A stretch of 64,000 bases of DNA from Flectonema sp. DT1601 (Eukaryota > Euglenozoa > Diplonemea > Diplonemida > Diplonemidae). How positions within the stretch are numbered: position 1 is the stretch's first letter; each line of letters opens with the position of its first letter. The notes under the pieces were generated by a model. That model worked only from the letters and a program-made list of their open reading frames with translations. It ran no database searches and was not told the DNA's origin. The stretch covers positions 496,001-560,000 of the forward strand of contig OZ025798.1 in the NCBI GenBank assembly GCA_964019425.1, given 5' to 3'. The position numbers were made by a program, and so were the translations under genes. Of the stretch, positions 22,571 through 32,670 are shown one piece after another.

Positions 22571-23373
22571 AAAAAAAAAAAAAGGTTGTTTTCCAAGGCT
22601 GAGTTTGTTGTAGGCGAAATACTAACACCTACCAAACTGACAAAGTTTTTATTTTTTTCGTTTTCCTTTTTTCTTTTCCCTCCCCAGATAGCGGAAACCG
22701 AAGAAGAATGTCCTAAATAAAAACTAAAAAAAAAAAAAAAAAAAAAAAACTGTTCCCTAAACTGTCAGCGGCAGCGTTACCGTAACAGTCACTTATAAAT
22801 ATGACTGCATACGCATAAGGATCAATAAAAACTTGTCTGAGGGGAATCAATCTGGTAAGTAAAGTGAAAGGGGGTGAAACTTTGACAATGTAAAAAAAAG
22901 AAAACAGTAACAACTTTAGGTATCAAGTACTTGACTGAAAAAAAATATTTTTAAGTTGTTAATCAAAGAAAAATTACGTTTAGAAAATAGAAAACATAAA
23001 TGGGAAAAGAAAGAAAAAAAAAAATTGTCTTTTGACCAGAAGACGTTGTCGAATCTGGTAATTCAAGGACCACGTACTATCAGTGTCCCATGCGGTTGGT
23101 AAAGAAGGGGAATTAACTGTTCGTTTTTGTATGTTGAATACAAATGTATTGTATCATAAACAACATAATGATAATTTAACATTAGTTTTAGATACAGTGA
23201 CTAACCGTAATGTTGGGAAAGGGAGAGGGAGGATAGAAAAAAAAAAACAAAGAAAACAACGTGGCCTTAAATATTGTTCAAAGATACACGAAATGGTACA
23301 GGAGCCAAATCAGGTTTCGAGTTGCGCGACTCGAGTGTAAGTGTAAATACGAATCCGTAACACAACTATCAAA

Positions 23374-23409
<36 letters not shown>

Positions 23410-24670
23410 CGGACGCCAGACAGAATGATCTTTCGGGGGAAAAAAAAAAAAAGTGCTGATGTATCGAGCAATTGGGTTCAATAAAAAAAAAAAAAAAAAA
23501 AATTAGATACCCAGGGATCGAACTTGAGCTTCCCCATTTAAAAACAGGGAAGATTTAACAAACTCTACCACAACGATTACGGGTAACAAAAAAGAAAAAA
23601 GAGGAGAAAAAAATAGTCACCAACAGGAGATAAAATATACCTTATAGTAACTAAGCGGAGTATTGCTTGTATAAAAGGGATGTAGGGACTAAAGAGCACG
23701 TTTAGTTTATTTAAATAAAACACACGTCAGGCGGACAACAACATCAAGGTAGTTGCACTTCTATGTTACGTTGTTATTGAAGTTGCTCGCTGACTGATAC
23801 CCAATTCCCTGAAATGGATTACTTGTTTGGTTGGAAAAAGAAAATTAATAAAAAAAATAAATTCACCAATAGGAAATAAAAAGAAAACCTTAGTGAATGG
23901 TTGGTATGTCGATTGTATAAAAAGGGATGTCGGGAACCTAATGTGCACTATCAGACTAACGAACGCATTTAATCTAATTAAATAAAACACTCTGCCGGTA
24001 ATCCACCTGACAGATTTTTGAAGATAGCTCAACGCGATTGTACTTCGCGACGAGCTACGAGAGATTAAAAACATGCAAATCCAAACAAAAACAAAAAAAA
24101 CCCTTCACATTGGCAGACAGAATCCCGTCGCACAAGAGATCATAAGTTTTGACACTTTGCTATGATACTTTTAGTTACAAAACACCATTCTAGAACAATG
24201 AAAAAAAATAATTAAAATAAAATAGCATTAAGTGAGAATCCTTATTTTGCTTTTAAAAACCCTCTCTCAGGTAGCAGTTCGCTGTCGCATTATCATCGAT
24301 TGCTTTGATATCCCGAAAACAGGTTTCCACTTGGAACCCGTCATTATTTTTTATCTATTTTGAATTTTCAAAAAAAAAAAAAAAGAAAACGAGAAAGAAA
24401 AAAAGGGGGAGGATGAAGGAAAAAATATTTTAAAATGTCTGTGTTGTTACAAATAAAATGTTTCGGCACTTATTCATATTGTCATAAAAACAAAAAAAAC
24501 AAAAAAAATTTAAAAAAATGTGGACTGAAAAAGCAGCCCAAATAAAACATCAAAAAAAGATGCTGCTTTTCGCTTCTAAAAGTATAAGCTTAAAAAGCAA
24601 GCATGTTTATTCAGATAAGTTCCCTTATTTATTTATTTATTTATTTATTTATTTTATTTTTGACATGGTT
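22571..24670. other. Intergenic region with local duplicated segments
   Basis: No coding sequence is supported. About 22861-22922 resembles 57985-58045. Two diverged direct copies lie at about 23610-23760 and 23862-24040; each has 'CACCAA', 'TTGTATAAAA.GGGATGT' and 'TTAAATAAAACAC' in order. A tRNA-like stretch lies at 23506-23587. Long T-runs occur at 23378-23409, and a (TTTA)n microsatellite lies at about 24624-24660. Confidence 0.6.
23506..23587 (-). other. tRNA-like sequence, probably a decayed SINE head
   Basis: On the minus strand the ends can pair in six of seven positions (GTTACCC with GGGTATC). A D-arm-like 'GGTAGAG' and a B-box-like 'AGTTCGATCCC' are present, and a T-run follows at once as a pol III terminator would. 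No proper anticodon arm can be drawn; instead a CTTCCC/GGGAAG hairpin occupies the middle. A functional tRNA is unlikely. Confidence 0.25.
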
Positions 24671-26431
24671 TTAACGTTCCACAAAATTGCTTTTCCGTCT
24701 GCTGAAACCTACTGCGGAGCCATCACGACTAATGTTACTGATTGAGTCAAGAGATCCTCGACGGGATTGATTTCCGCATAGGTTATTACGAGATGAGCGT
24801 CTTCCAAAGCCACCAACTGAATTCCGATGATGACCATTGCTGTTAGGACTAGGAAGCTTCGCATAAGTTTTAGCTAACGCCTCAGTCGACAGACCAGCGT
24901 TTGCAGACGGGTTCTGACAACTAAGACTAGCCGCTCGCTTCATATGACCTACTGAGGCTCTTCGAGATGTTGATCGAGACGTCGGAGGGTTGCTAAAGTT
25001 AATACTCTGTGACCTCTTTAATCTCGCAGGAGGTGCTGTTCCAGATTGAATTACAGCTATGACATTCCTATCACCATCCTTGACAGCATAATGAAGAGCT
25101 GTGTGACCTGCTTTATCAGGTTCATTCGCTGATAATCCCAACGACAATAACAACAAACATGCTTCAGCATGCCCTGAACGAGCAGCGTAATGAAGTGCCG
25201 TACTTTTCGCATCGTCCACCGCGAAAATGTCAGCTCCGTTTTTCTGAAGATATCTTAAACTATCTCTACTTCCTTTCTTCGCAGCGAAGTGAAATGGTGT
25301 TAGATTAGACTTCGTACAGCAGTTTATGTCTCCTCCGTGTGATTGAAGCAGTTCGATAGCCATTGCGTTACCTGACTTCGATGCGACGTGAATTGGTGTT
25401 ATTCCATCTTTTGATGTAGAGTGAACATCAGCCCCACACTTAATTAGTAATGCGATAGTGTCACTGTTACCAAACATTGCTGCTTTGTGAAGTGGTGTGA
25501 GTCCGTCTCCTGCGATGGCATTGAGATCGGCGCCTAGTTCAAGAAGGCTTTCACATACGGCTGCCTTTCCATTTATTGCTGCGAGATGGAGAGGAGTAGA
25601 TCCAACAGCTACGCATTCAATTTCAGCTCCAAGTTCGAATAAAAGTTCTACGGTACTGAGGTGACCATTTGTTGCTGCGCAGTGTAGTGGTGTGGTTGAC
25701 CAGTTGTTCTTCACCATGACGCTGACACCAGTATCATGAAGTCGAGAGATTGCGTCATCGTCTCCTCGGGTAGCTGCTGCTAACATTTCATTTTCTGCTG
25801 CTTTCGTGTCTTCTAGATTGTCAGCAATGTTCATATCGCTGCCACTTGCACTACCACTCCTACAACCTATTGAGGCATTCATGTTTCGATAGCTTCCTCC
25901 TAATGAACCGCCATCAGAGGGGACATAGGAACTGGGTGGGCGAAGTAAAGTTCCATTTTTGATGTCAGCTTTAACTTGTTTGGCATCCATAGTTGTGACT
26001 TCTAATAATTCAATTAGAAGATTGTTACCAACTTGTTGTCTTAATGATGACCATAATCCTTCAGCTATCATTTCAGGTGTTATTGATTTACTTAAGGCGT
26101 CGATGTGTTTGTGACATGTCAGCGATTCCTTTCTCAAGCCTTCGTGACAATGTCCTAGTACTGTTGAAGGATCGAGGTCATTGGTTCTTCCTTCTTTTTT
26201 TAATTCATCCATTCGAGGATCGTGGTTAAGTTTATTTTTCAGTAACGTTGTATACGCAGAAACTGCCTTTCGCCACTCATCACATCTTCCTTGGACAGAG
26301 ACGTCAACTGCATAGCCAGCAAGCCCAGTATCTTTTTTCACATCTCCGGGCTCAAGTACTGGTGATGCAGCTTTCTGAGGACGCTGAACCCTTGATGGCG
26401 CCTTCGCCTCAGAGTCGTTGCAATTGCCCAT
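24671..26431 (-). CDS. Ankyrin-repeat protein with N-terminal acylation signal
   Basis: This is a single exon of 586 residues. The N-terminus MGNC fits N-myristoylation of Gly2 with palmitoylation of Cys4, so the protein should be membrane-attached. Residues about 40-180 form a helical domain I do not recognise. Eight ankyrin repeats follow from about 215 to 460, with clear TPLHxAA cores. The C-terminal 120 residues are basic and Ser-rich, with repeated RRxS-type sites (SRRAS, SRRGS, SRRKS) that could be phosphorylated by a PKA-like kinase. The likely role is an adaptor at plasma or flagellar membrane. The ankyrin and acylation calls are firm; the role is inferred. A sense-strand C6 run lies 15-20 bases upstream of the ATG. 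Confidence 0.88.
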   Translation of the reverse strand: MGNCNDSEAKAPSRVQRPQKAASPVLEPGDVKKDTGLAGYAVDVSVQGRCDEWRKAVSAYTTLLKNKLNHDPRMDELKKEGRTNDLDPSTVLGHCHEGLRKESLTCHKHIDALSKSITPEMIAEGLWSSLRQQVGNNLLIELLEVTTMDAKQVKADIKNGTLLRPPSSYVPSDGGSLGGSYRNMNASIGCRSGSASGSDMNIADNLEDTKAAENEMLAAATRGDDDAISRLHDTGVSVMVKNNWSTTPLHCAATNGHLSTVELLFELGAEIECVAVGSTPLHLAAINGKAAVCESLLELGADLNAIAGDGLTPLHKAAMFGNSDTIALLIKCGADVHSTSKDGITPIHVASKSGNAMAIELLQSHGGDINCCTKSNLTPFHFAAKKGSRDSLRYLQKNGADIFAVDDAKSTALHYAARSGHAEACLLLLSLGLSANEPDKAGHTALHYAVKDGDRNVIAVIQSGTAPPARLKRSQSINFSNPPTSRSTSRRASVGHMKRAASLSCQNPSANAGLSTEALAKTYAKLPSPNSNGHHRNSVGGFGRRSSRNNLCGNQSRRGSLDSISNISRDGSAVGFSRRKSNFVER

Positions 26432-26639
26432 ATAGGTTTGGTGTAGGGGGGTTTTTATCTGGTTTATTATTGAGAAAATGTTTTATGAAATGTTTCTAAC
26501 CCCTCTAGGTGATGATCACAACGACAAGTGCGAGATTCCCTCATCTCGAGCAATATTGCGAGGAGGTAAACTCAATATAGATTAGTTTGTGGAAATAATG
26601 CAAAAAAAAAAAAAAAAAAAAGGACATTTAACAAAAATA

Positions 26640-27815
26640 CTATTTTGGAGATGGTTTGTCCACTACTGGATCGCTATGTCCTTTTGCTTGTCTGTGAACT
26701 GTGTACTGTTTTTCATTCCATCTGTGATCTGGTCCAGGAGTATCCAAGTCATCAACCCAACCATGATTGCTATCAGGATGTGAATCACAAAATGGAAGGT
26801 AAGGTTTTATATCGAGGATTGGTGTACCATGTAACAAATCGTGATCACGGATAGTCAACACTCTCCCACTAACATCTAATAACCTACAGCATGACAGTCC
26901 GATGCTGTTTGGTCTATGTGGAGATCTGGTAGCAAACAGTCCTCTTAGTTTGGTGTCTCTGGGTGGGACAATCATCGCCTTCCATCCATTAAAAAAGTCT
27001 TTTCCATCCTTCTTCTTTGTTCTGTTTGTTTCTCCAGAAAAACTGAATTGAAAAACAACCCAAATTCGATCGAATTTGTTTAAATCTCGGACAAGGTTTT
27101 CAAGACCATCTCTAAGTACGATGACACCTGTTTCTTTCTTAACCTGATCGTTGGCTGATGGCTGGCGAGGTGCTTGGTAGTGAGCTCTGAAATTTGTGTA
27201 AGCAGCTCCAACAGGAGTGACAGTGTATCCAGGCATAGCTTCAGGTGTGAGAACTGTACGAGAACAACTGTTTGCCATGTGAACTGATTCACGGAATCGA
27301 TCTTCATAAGCAGAGACGTCATACCTGTCAGCCATTAATCGATATTTAATACATTCATCAAAATCAGTTTGTGTTGGCAGTCTATCAAAATATTGAACAT
27401 TTCTTGTTGAGGCCCAGTAAACAGTTCCGTCATGTTCTGGAGGTCCGCAGAACAGCTTGCATGGAATCTTATTCTTTTTTGTTTTTGGAGATGAATGTTT
27501 TAATGTTTTAACAGCCTCGGAATCAACGCTCAGAAGCTCTGCTGGCCATGTTGGGTATCCCTGCAGTAATACCCATACTAAGTCACCCACCGCGTGTTTG
27601 TACTCAGTTCCGATGGGTTGACCGAAATTCTCTGGTAGATTTTCCGTATTATACGCCAGTTCAGTTTTGCACGTATCAATTTCATCCTCTTCGTCTGTTA
27701 AAAGTTTTTTCAACGTTTCCATCGCCTCTGAAATTTGTTTCAAATCTTCCTCTTTTAACACCTTCTTCACTTCGTCTTTCTCTAACACAGTTCCCAGGAC
27801 TGATAACGAATCCAT
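26640..27815 (-). CDS. PWWP-domain protein fused to TrmO/TsaA tRNA methyltransferase
   Basis: This is a single exon of 391 residues. After a helical acidic start, residues 75-150 form a PWWP-type domain (VGDLVWVLLQGYPTWPAELL, with YPTWP as the signature). Residues about 195-375 match the TrmO/YaeB/TsaA family. The hallmark RSPHRPNSIGLS is present, then DHDLLHGTPILDIKPYLP. TrmO enzymes use S-adenosylmethionine to N6-methylate t6A at position 37 of certain tRNAs. PWWP domains usually bind nucleosomes carrying methylated histone H3 or bind DNA. I know of no standard family with this pairing. The enzyme should be active as no core motif is missing. The short gap to the aminopeptidase downstream contains no other gene. 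Confidence 0.88.
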   Translation of the reverse strand: MDSLSVLGTVLEKDEVKKVLKEEDLKQISEAMETLKKLLTDEEDEIDTCKTELAYNTENLPENFGQPIGTEYKHAVGDLVWVLLQGYPTWPAELLSVDSEAVKTLKHSSPKTKKNKIPCKLFCGPPEHDGTVYWASTRNVQYFDRLPTQTDFDECIKYRLMADRYDVSAYEDRFRESVHMANSCSRTVLTPEAMPGYTVTPVGAAYTNFRAHYQAPRQPSANDQVKKETGVIVLRDGLENLVRDLNKFDRIWVVFQFSFSGETNRTKKKDGKDFFNGWKAMIVPPRDTKLRGLFATRSPHRPNSIGLSCCRLLDVSGRVLTIRDHDLLHGTPILDIKPYLPFCDSHPDSNHGWVDDLDTPGPDHRWNEKQYTVHRQAKGHSDPVVDKPSPK

Positions 27816-28208
27816 TTTTTATGTTACTTTTATGATAATATGACTGTAGAAAATAAAACAGTAATAATCAAATAGAGTACTTCACGTTAAGAAGCAGCAA
27901 TCCCGTGCAGATAAAGGTTTAAAAAAAGAAAACGATGTTATATTAAAAAAAAGTGTGGTAAGATAATAAAGATTAACACCGTGTAGTTACGAAAAACGGT
28001 GGGGGGGTGAAATCTTTTTGTTCGTACGCTAAATCCGTGAGTGGCCTAACTTTCTTTTTTTTGCTCTTACAAAAAAAAAAAGTTTAACTAGTACTTACAC
28101 TTTTAGAGATCTCTCCTGTCTTTTTCCATGCACATCCACCAGACACCCTACTGCACAAAAGAGTGCAGCTTTCCAGGGTAATTGTCCCTAAATAATCTTT
28201 TATCATTC
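27816..28208. other. Gap between the PWWP-TrmO and aminopeptidase genes
   Basis: I see no gene in these 393 bases. They should hold the aminopeptidase 3' UTR and the leader of the PWWP-TrmO gene; short A-runs are the only notable content. Confidence 0.55.
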
Positions 28209-28388
28209 TTACAACCCCAGGTCGGTTCCAACCATCTTCTGACATATGGAGTGGTACCTGGTTTTTTGTTTATTTTTTTTAGTATTGCACCTCATGCCTT
28301 AACGATTATGATATTTAATATAAACCTTATATTTCTTGTCTCAAGGGGAAAACAAATCATGATAAGAAATAACAGATTTTCAATCAAG

Positions 28389-28423
<35 letters not shown>

Positions 28424-30443
28424 CGGTGCTTGTTTTCTTTGAACATAGCCACTGCCAATTTCGGATCTTTTATATTAAGAGCCCTGTACAGGGGACGGGT
28501 AAATTTCATTCTTCCGATTCTCCTTAAGAAGTCTTTCAATAGGTCTTCGTGACCGGTCCATCCAGATCTGTGTATTTATTTATTTACTTTCATTCTTACT
28601 TCTGACAAAAAGAAACATAAATGATAACACATACCGAATACAGTTTTCCAACCATAAGAACAATATCTCGCTGTTGGTAGATGAATTGAACTTATACATG
28701 TGATTTAACTTTGTCAACATTTCAGGGGTGACTTTGTCTTCTGTTGTTGTTGTTGTTGTTGTTTTGCTTATAATACTGTTCCGAGCAAAGGAAAATAATA
28801 ATCATACCAGGTAGTCTATCTAAGAAGCAGCATATTTGAGCGCTAGTCCACCCCTTGATGTCATCTACTGAACAGGAGGCGTCGTTGCCAGATGCCCATT
28901 TTTCAGCTAATTCAACGCAGTTGTCAACTAGTGCGGATTTGAAGTTTGGGATGACAGGGGGCATGCCAGGCTTGTCAAACCAAGCTTTCCAATCGACTGC
29001 TGAGAAGTCAACTTGCCTTCCGTCTTTTGTGAAGTACTCAGTCAGGTGAGTAACCATGTCATTACTTGTAATGGATTGATTTTTAAAAGTTTGAATATAG
29101 TTGTAAAGCCATTTTTCAAACTCTTCTTCGTTTCCGACTACCGTCTGCAGGTGACATACTAAATTAAAACCCTTCTCATACGGAACCGAACTGAACGCAT
29201 CATCTGGATCTACGTTTTCAAGGTTTGGTCTGAGACAAGTGTTCGGATTGTTTTCACCAAGAAGGTTAATTGTTTTCTTCAAAGTGTCCCAACCTCCAAT
29301 CGCATCGAAGTCAAAATACTCTTTTCCATGAACTCGTGACATAATCTTTCTCTGAAGGAACATTGTGAATCCTTCATTTAGATAAAAGTCTTCCCAAGTC
29401 TGAGGAGAAACCAAATTTCCAGTCCAACTGTGAGCTACTTCGTGACAGATGACGTCAGCTAGAGACTTGTCTCCAGTTAATAAAGAAGGAGTCACAAATG
29501 TTAGACAAGGGTTCTCCATACCTCCATAAGGAAACGATCCTGGTAAGCAAACCACGTCATACCTGGTCCACTCATATGGACCGACCAGATCTTCACCAGT
29601 CTTCACGAACCGTTCAGTGTCACTAAAGTCGAAGGCAGCTCTCTCTACGACTTCTGGTTCAGACCAAATAGCGACTCTGTCACTAACATCTGCTTTCTTT
29701 AGATTTCCAACAACAATAGCTACTAAATATGAAGGTATTGGAACTGGTTGATTGAAAGATACAACACGACTATCACCTTCTTCATTATCTCCCTTTAGCA
29801 GGGCAGACATCAATACCTGAAGTGATTTAGGAGCTGCAACCTTTGCTGAATAGGTACTTTTAAACCCTGGTGAATCTTGACAAGGGAAAACGGATCTAGC
29901 GTGAATGCTTTGACATTGAGAAAACAAGTAAGGATGGCTACCTCCATCTGTTTGCTCTTTTGGAAGCCAACAGAGAGCAGAGCAAGACGGCACAGTTTGG
30001 TATGTAATTTGAATCGTGGATGCTTTTCCTGCCTGGAGTGCTGTTGGAGGAGTAATCGTTAAGGCTGAACCAAATGCAACGCTGTTATCTCCAAGTTCGT
30101 ACTTGCTGCTGGCACCATCCACAGTGACTGAGTGGATTTTTAAGTCTCGCGTATCCAACACAACCTTATCAGTGTTCTGAATCACTTCTGCTTTTAATGA
30201 TGCAGTTCCTTGAATTTCTTTCAGATCGAAATCGATTCTCCAATCAAAATCCATGTGTTTCACGACCAAGTCTTGTGTGTTTGCATAAGTATTCGGGTCC
30301 TTAGTCGTCTGTCTCCATGCATACTCAGTCATAGTATCTGTGTAGTATCTCTTAGTTACGCTGAAAACAGTTGTTCTTGGTGAGGAAATACCTTTCGGGA
30401 GGAAGTTAAGTTGAACGCTCGCAACGAATGTCCGCCTCAGCAT
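28209..30443 (-). CDS. LTA4H: Leukotriene A4 hydrolase-type M1 aminopeptidase
   Basis: Four exons, 30443-28808, 28740-28635, 28567-28424 and 28257-28209, splice in phases 1, 2 and 2 into about 644 residues. Introns of 67, 67 and 166 bases begin GTATG and end in A-rich CAG. The zinc site is HEVAHSW (His334, Glu335, His338) with NEGFT about 19 residues on, and GGMENP lies upstream; this is family M1. The C-terminal helical domain continues in exons 2-4 and ends LYRALN...YHSICQKMVGTDLGL, as in leukotriene A4 hydrolases. The chosen start (MLRRTF) sits two bases after a TTCTTCAG acceptor and opens a basic, Ser/Thr-rich stretch resembling a mitochondrial presequence. A second Met (MTEYAW) about 37 residues in could give a cytosolic form. 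Peptide trimming is the likely role. Confidence 0.92.
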
Positions 30444-30820
30444 TTCTGAAGAAAACGATAAAGACGAAAAGATTTGTGAGAATAAAAGAAAAAATAATAA
30501 TAATTTTAAAAAGAAAATCTGAAACCCCTCTTGCATATGAATCCTGTCAGAAAAAAAAAAAAAAAGAAAACTAAACTTTCTATGCAAAGTAAGTACCACA
30601 GTTCTCGCAATGAACCCCCTCTCGAGGATGTAGCGAAGTGTTACAACACTCAAATTATATATTAACATCAATGAATGGGTGTTGGGTGGAGGTACTTACG
30701 AACCGCTAACAAAAAACATTAAATAATGGTATAAAGGAATCACTTACGGAACATATCCGCGTGGAATACCATGTTGTGTACTCAGGTTACTATCTGACGA
30801 TAGTAGTCAACTTTTTTTTT
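30444..30820. other. Gap between adenylate kinase and aminopeptidase genes
   Basis: No separate gene is seen. The stretch contains the aminopeptidase leader, with a TTCTTCAG acceptor just before its ATG and an A-run near 30550-30565. Confidence 0.55.
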
Positions 30821-31558
30821 CTATTTAAATAAGGCTGAGACTGAAGCCCACACTTCATCAGGGCTGCGTGCTGCATTAATTCTACGAAGTTTTCCAAGAG
30901 CTCCGTAATAGTCCAGGACAGGTTGTGTTTTTGAACGAAAAGTATGAAAACGATCTTCTAAAGCCGTAGGTTCATCATCTGGACTTCCTGTTACTTGAAG
31001 ACGTTTATCAAGTCGACTTCGGAGCGTTTCTTCATCAGCTTCGAGTGATAAAACAAAAGTACATTCACCAACCTCAGATTCAAATGTCATTGCCTGAGTC
31101 AACTCTCTAGGAAATCCGTCTATTAGAAACGTTTGATTCGATCCGTGTTTTTGAATTTCTTTTTTTAACAACTGTATTGACAAGTCAGTTGGTACAATTT
31201 CATTTTTACTGATGCAGGTTGCTATTTGTTTACCCTCGTCTGTATTTAGACGGATTTGCTCTCTCAGTATGTCACCCGCATGTAAATGAATTGAACCAAA
31301 ATCATCGACAACTCTCGCACATTGAGTTCCTTTACCACTCCCAGGTGGTCCTAATACAAATATAACATGAGAACGTTCAAGAGCTTGGTGTTTTTCTCCA
31401 TCTTTCATAGCTTTTAATCTATTAATTAAATAGTCTATTGGATGATTTGGTTTGTGTTGTACTAATTCAGCTGTCAGTTGTTCTAACATACACTGAACCC
31501 TATTGTCTGCAAGGAACTCCTTAGATCCCTGGATTCTACGTTGCCTTTCATCGGACAT
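30821..31558 (-). CDS. Adenylate/nucleoside monophosphate kinase with N-terminal Dpy-30/RIIa-type domain
   Basis: This is a single exon of 245 residues. Residues about 22-52 (LEQLTAELVQHKPNHPIDYL) match the Dpy-30/RIIa dimerisation-docking pattern. The kinase follows: P-loop GPPGSGKGT at 70-78, the NMP-binding HAGDILRE, IDGFPRE at about 146-152, and a short lid with several Arg residues. Adenylate kinases with this N-terminal domain are known from cilia and flagella, where they are docked on axonemal AKAP-like proteins and rebalance ATP, ADP and AMP. Substrate choice (AMP or UMP/CMP) cannot be read with certainty; the short lid is like UMP-CMP kinases and AK1. A TTATTCAG acceptor precedes the ATG by about 14 bases. 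Confidence 0.9.
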   Translation of the reverse strand: MSDERQRRIQGSKEFLADNRVQCMLEQLTAELVQHKPNHPIDYLINRLKAMKDGEKHQALERSHVIFVLGPPGSGKGTQCARVVDDFGSIHLHAGDILREQIRLNTDEGKQIATCISKNEIVPTDLSIQLLKKEIQKHGSNQTFLIDGFPRELTQAMTFESEVGECTFVLSLEADEETLRSRLDKRLQVTGSPDDEPTALEDRFHTFRSKTQPVLDYYGALGKLRRINAARSPDEVWASVSALFK

Positions 31559-31731
31559 TTTCGTTTCCTTCCCTGAATAATAATAAAGAAATCTATCTTA
31601 TATAAGTGACTGTTTAAAGTTATCATGTTTGGTAAAGAGGCCGAAAGCCAAATAAGGTTAGGTGGAAAGTTATTACACAAAGCCAAAGGATAAAATGTAT
31701 TCAAATAAAGTACAGTATGGTAATCAGGTAG

Positions 31732-32670
31732 TTACATTTCTGTTCCCTGACGCATTTGAATAATCTTATTAAGAAGAGATTGATTTATGAAAATGGAACT
31801 TCCGATTGATGAAATAATTTTCACATATTGTCTGCCATCGATTATCCCTTTAGCTAGTCTTCTGTCATTCAAATGAAGAAGATCATAACTGGCGCTGATA
31901 TCTGCCTGCAGCTCAACAATCTGACTGTCGGTATCTGACGTCGGCGTTATGTCATCCGGTGAGATAGATGCTCGGTGAGCATTCTCTGAAATCCATTTCT
32001 CAAGAGAATCAATTTTATATAACAAACGTTCTTTTTGTTCACGTAATGGGTTTATTTTTTTCTTAAGAGCAACAGTTTTATATTGTTTTTGTGAAATATC
32101 TAAACGAAGAGACCTCAGATGTGACGCGCATTGATCTCTACTCGAGGTAATCATTATTTTTAACGATACACATTTTTTTACAAGGTCATCATGAAGTCGT
32201 GTGACTAAAGGAGTATTTGAGGACACAATCAATTCACGTTGTCTAACAGCATATAAAGGAGGTGACTCGTTGAATCTCATTACAAGAGTCGATAAAATAA
32301 AACTTATCGAATGCTGTGGCCTCCAATCAACTAAACATTTACCACTATGTTCCATTGCTTTGTGTCCTTTAGCAAGAATCATACCACGTTGAGGAACAAC
32401 ATAAAATAACGGTGGAGCTATGGGAAACATTCTCGGTATCCAAACTTCTACTGGAGTGTAAAATCCCTTGTCGTGATAAACTGTTTCTATGACTCCTTTA
32501 ATTAATAATAATTCTACCGTTGTATTTCTCCTTCCAACCTCACACTTAAACGATTCGTTACAACCTAATATAACTGATAATTCCTCAATAACACGAGGTC
32601 TAGTTGATGCTACGTAGTTGAGGTTTTGAAGAATTGCTTCACATTCTCTAATCTTAGAAGCAGTATCCAT
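31732..32670 (-). CDS. VPS23: ESCRT-I subunit TSG101/Vps23
   Basis: This is a single exon of 312 residues. Residues about 1-145 form a UEV domain, a ubiquitin-conjugating fold without the catalytic Cys. It shows PVEVWIP, FPIAPPLFYVVP and MILAKGHKAM...GKCLVDW. A coiled coil lies at about 190-235. The end (LAKGIIDGRQYVKIISSIGS...LNKIIQMRQ) matches the 'steadiness box' that joins the ESCRT-I stalk. The protein should bind ubiquitinated cargo and PTAP-like motifs at endosomes during multivesicular body formation. The proline-rich linker of animal TSG101 is nearly absent, as in many protist forms. A GTAAAAACAG acceptor precedes the ATG by 7 bases. Confidence 0.9.
   Translation of the reverse strand: MDTASKIRECEAILQNLNYVASTRPRVIEELSVILGCNESFKCEVGRRNTTVELLLIKGVIETVYHDKGFYTPVEVWIPRMFPIAPPLFYVVPQRGMILAKGHKAMEHSGKCLVDWRPQHSISFILSTLVMRFNESPPLYAVRQRELIVSSNTPLVTRLHDDLVKKCVSLKIMITSSRDQCASHLRSLRLDISQKQYKTVALKKKINPLREQKERLLYKIDSLEKWISENAHRASISPDDITPTSDTDSQIVELQADISASYDLLHLNDRRLAKGIIDGRQYVKIISSIGSSIFINQSLLNKIIQMRQGTEM

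Noticed and set aside
23506-23587. A functional tRNA gene
   Set aside because: The ends pair and a B-box is present, but no anticodon arm can be drawn.
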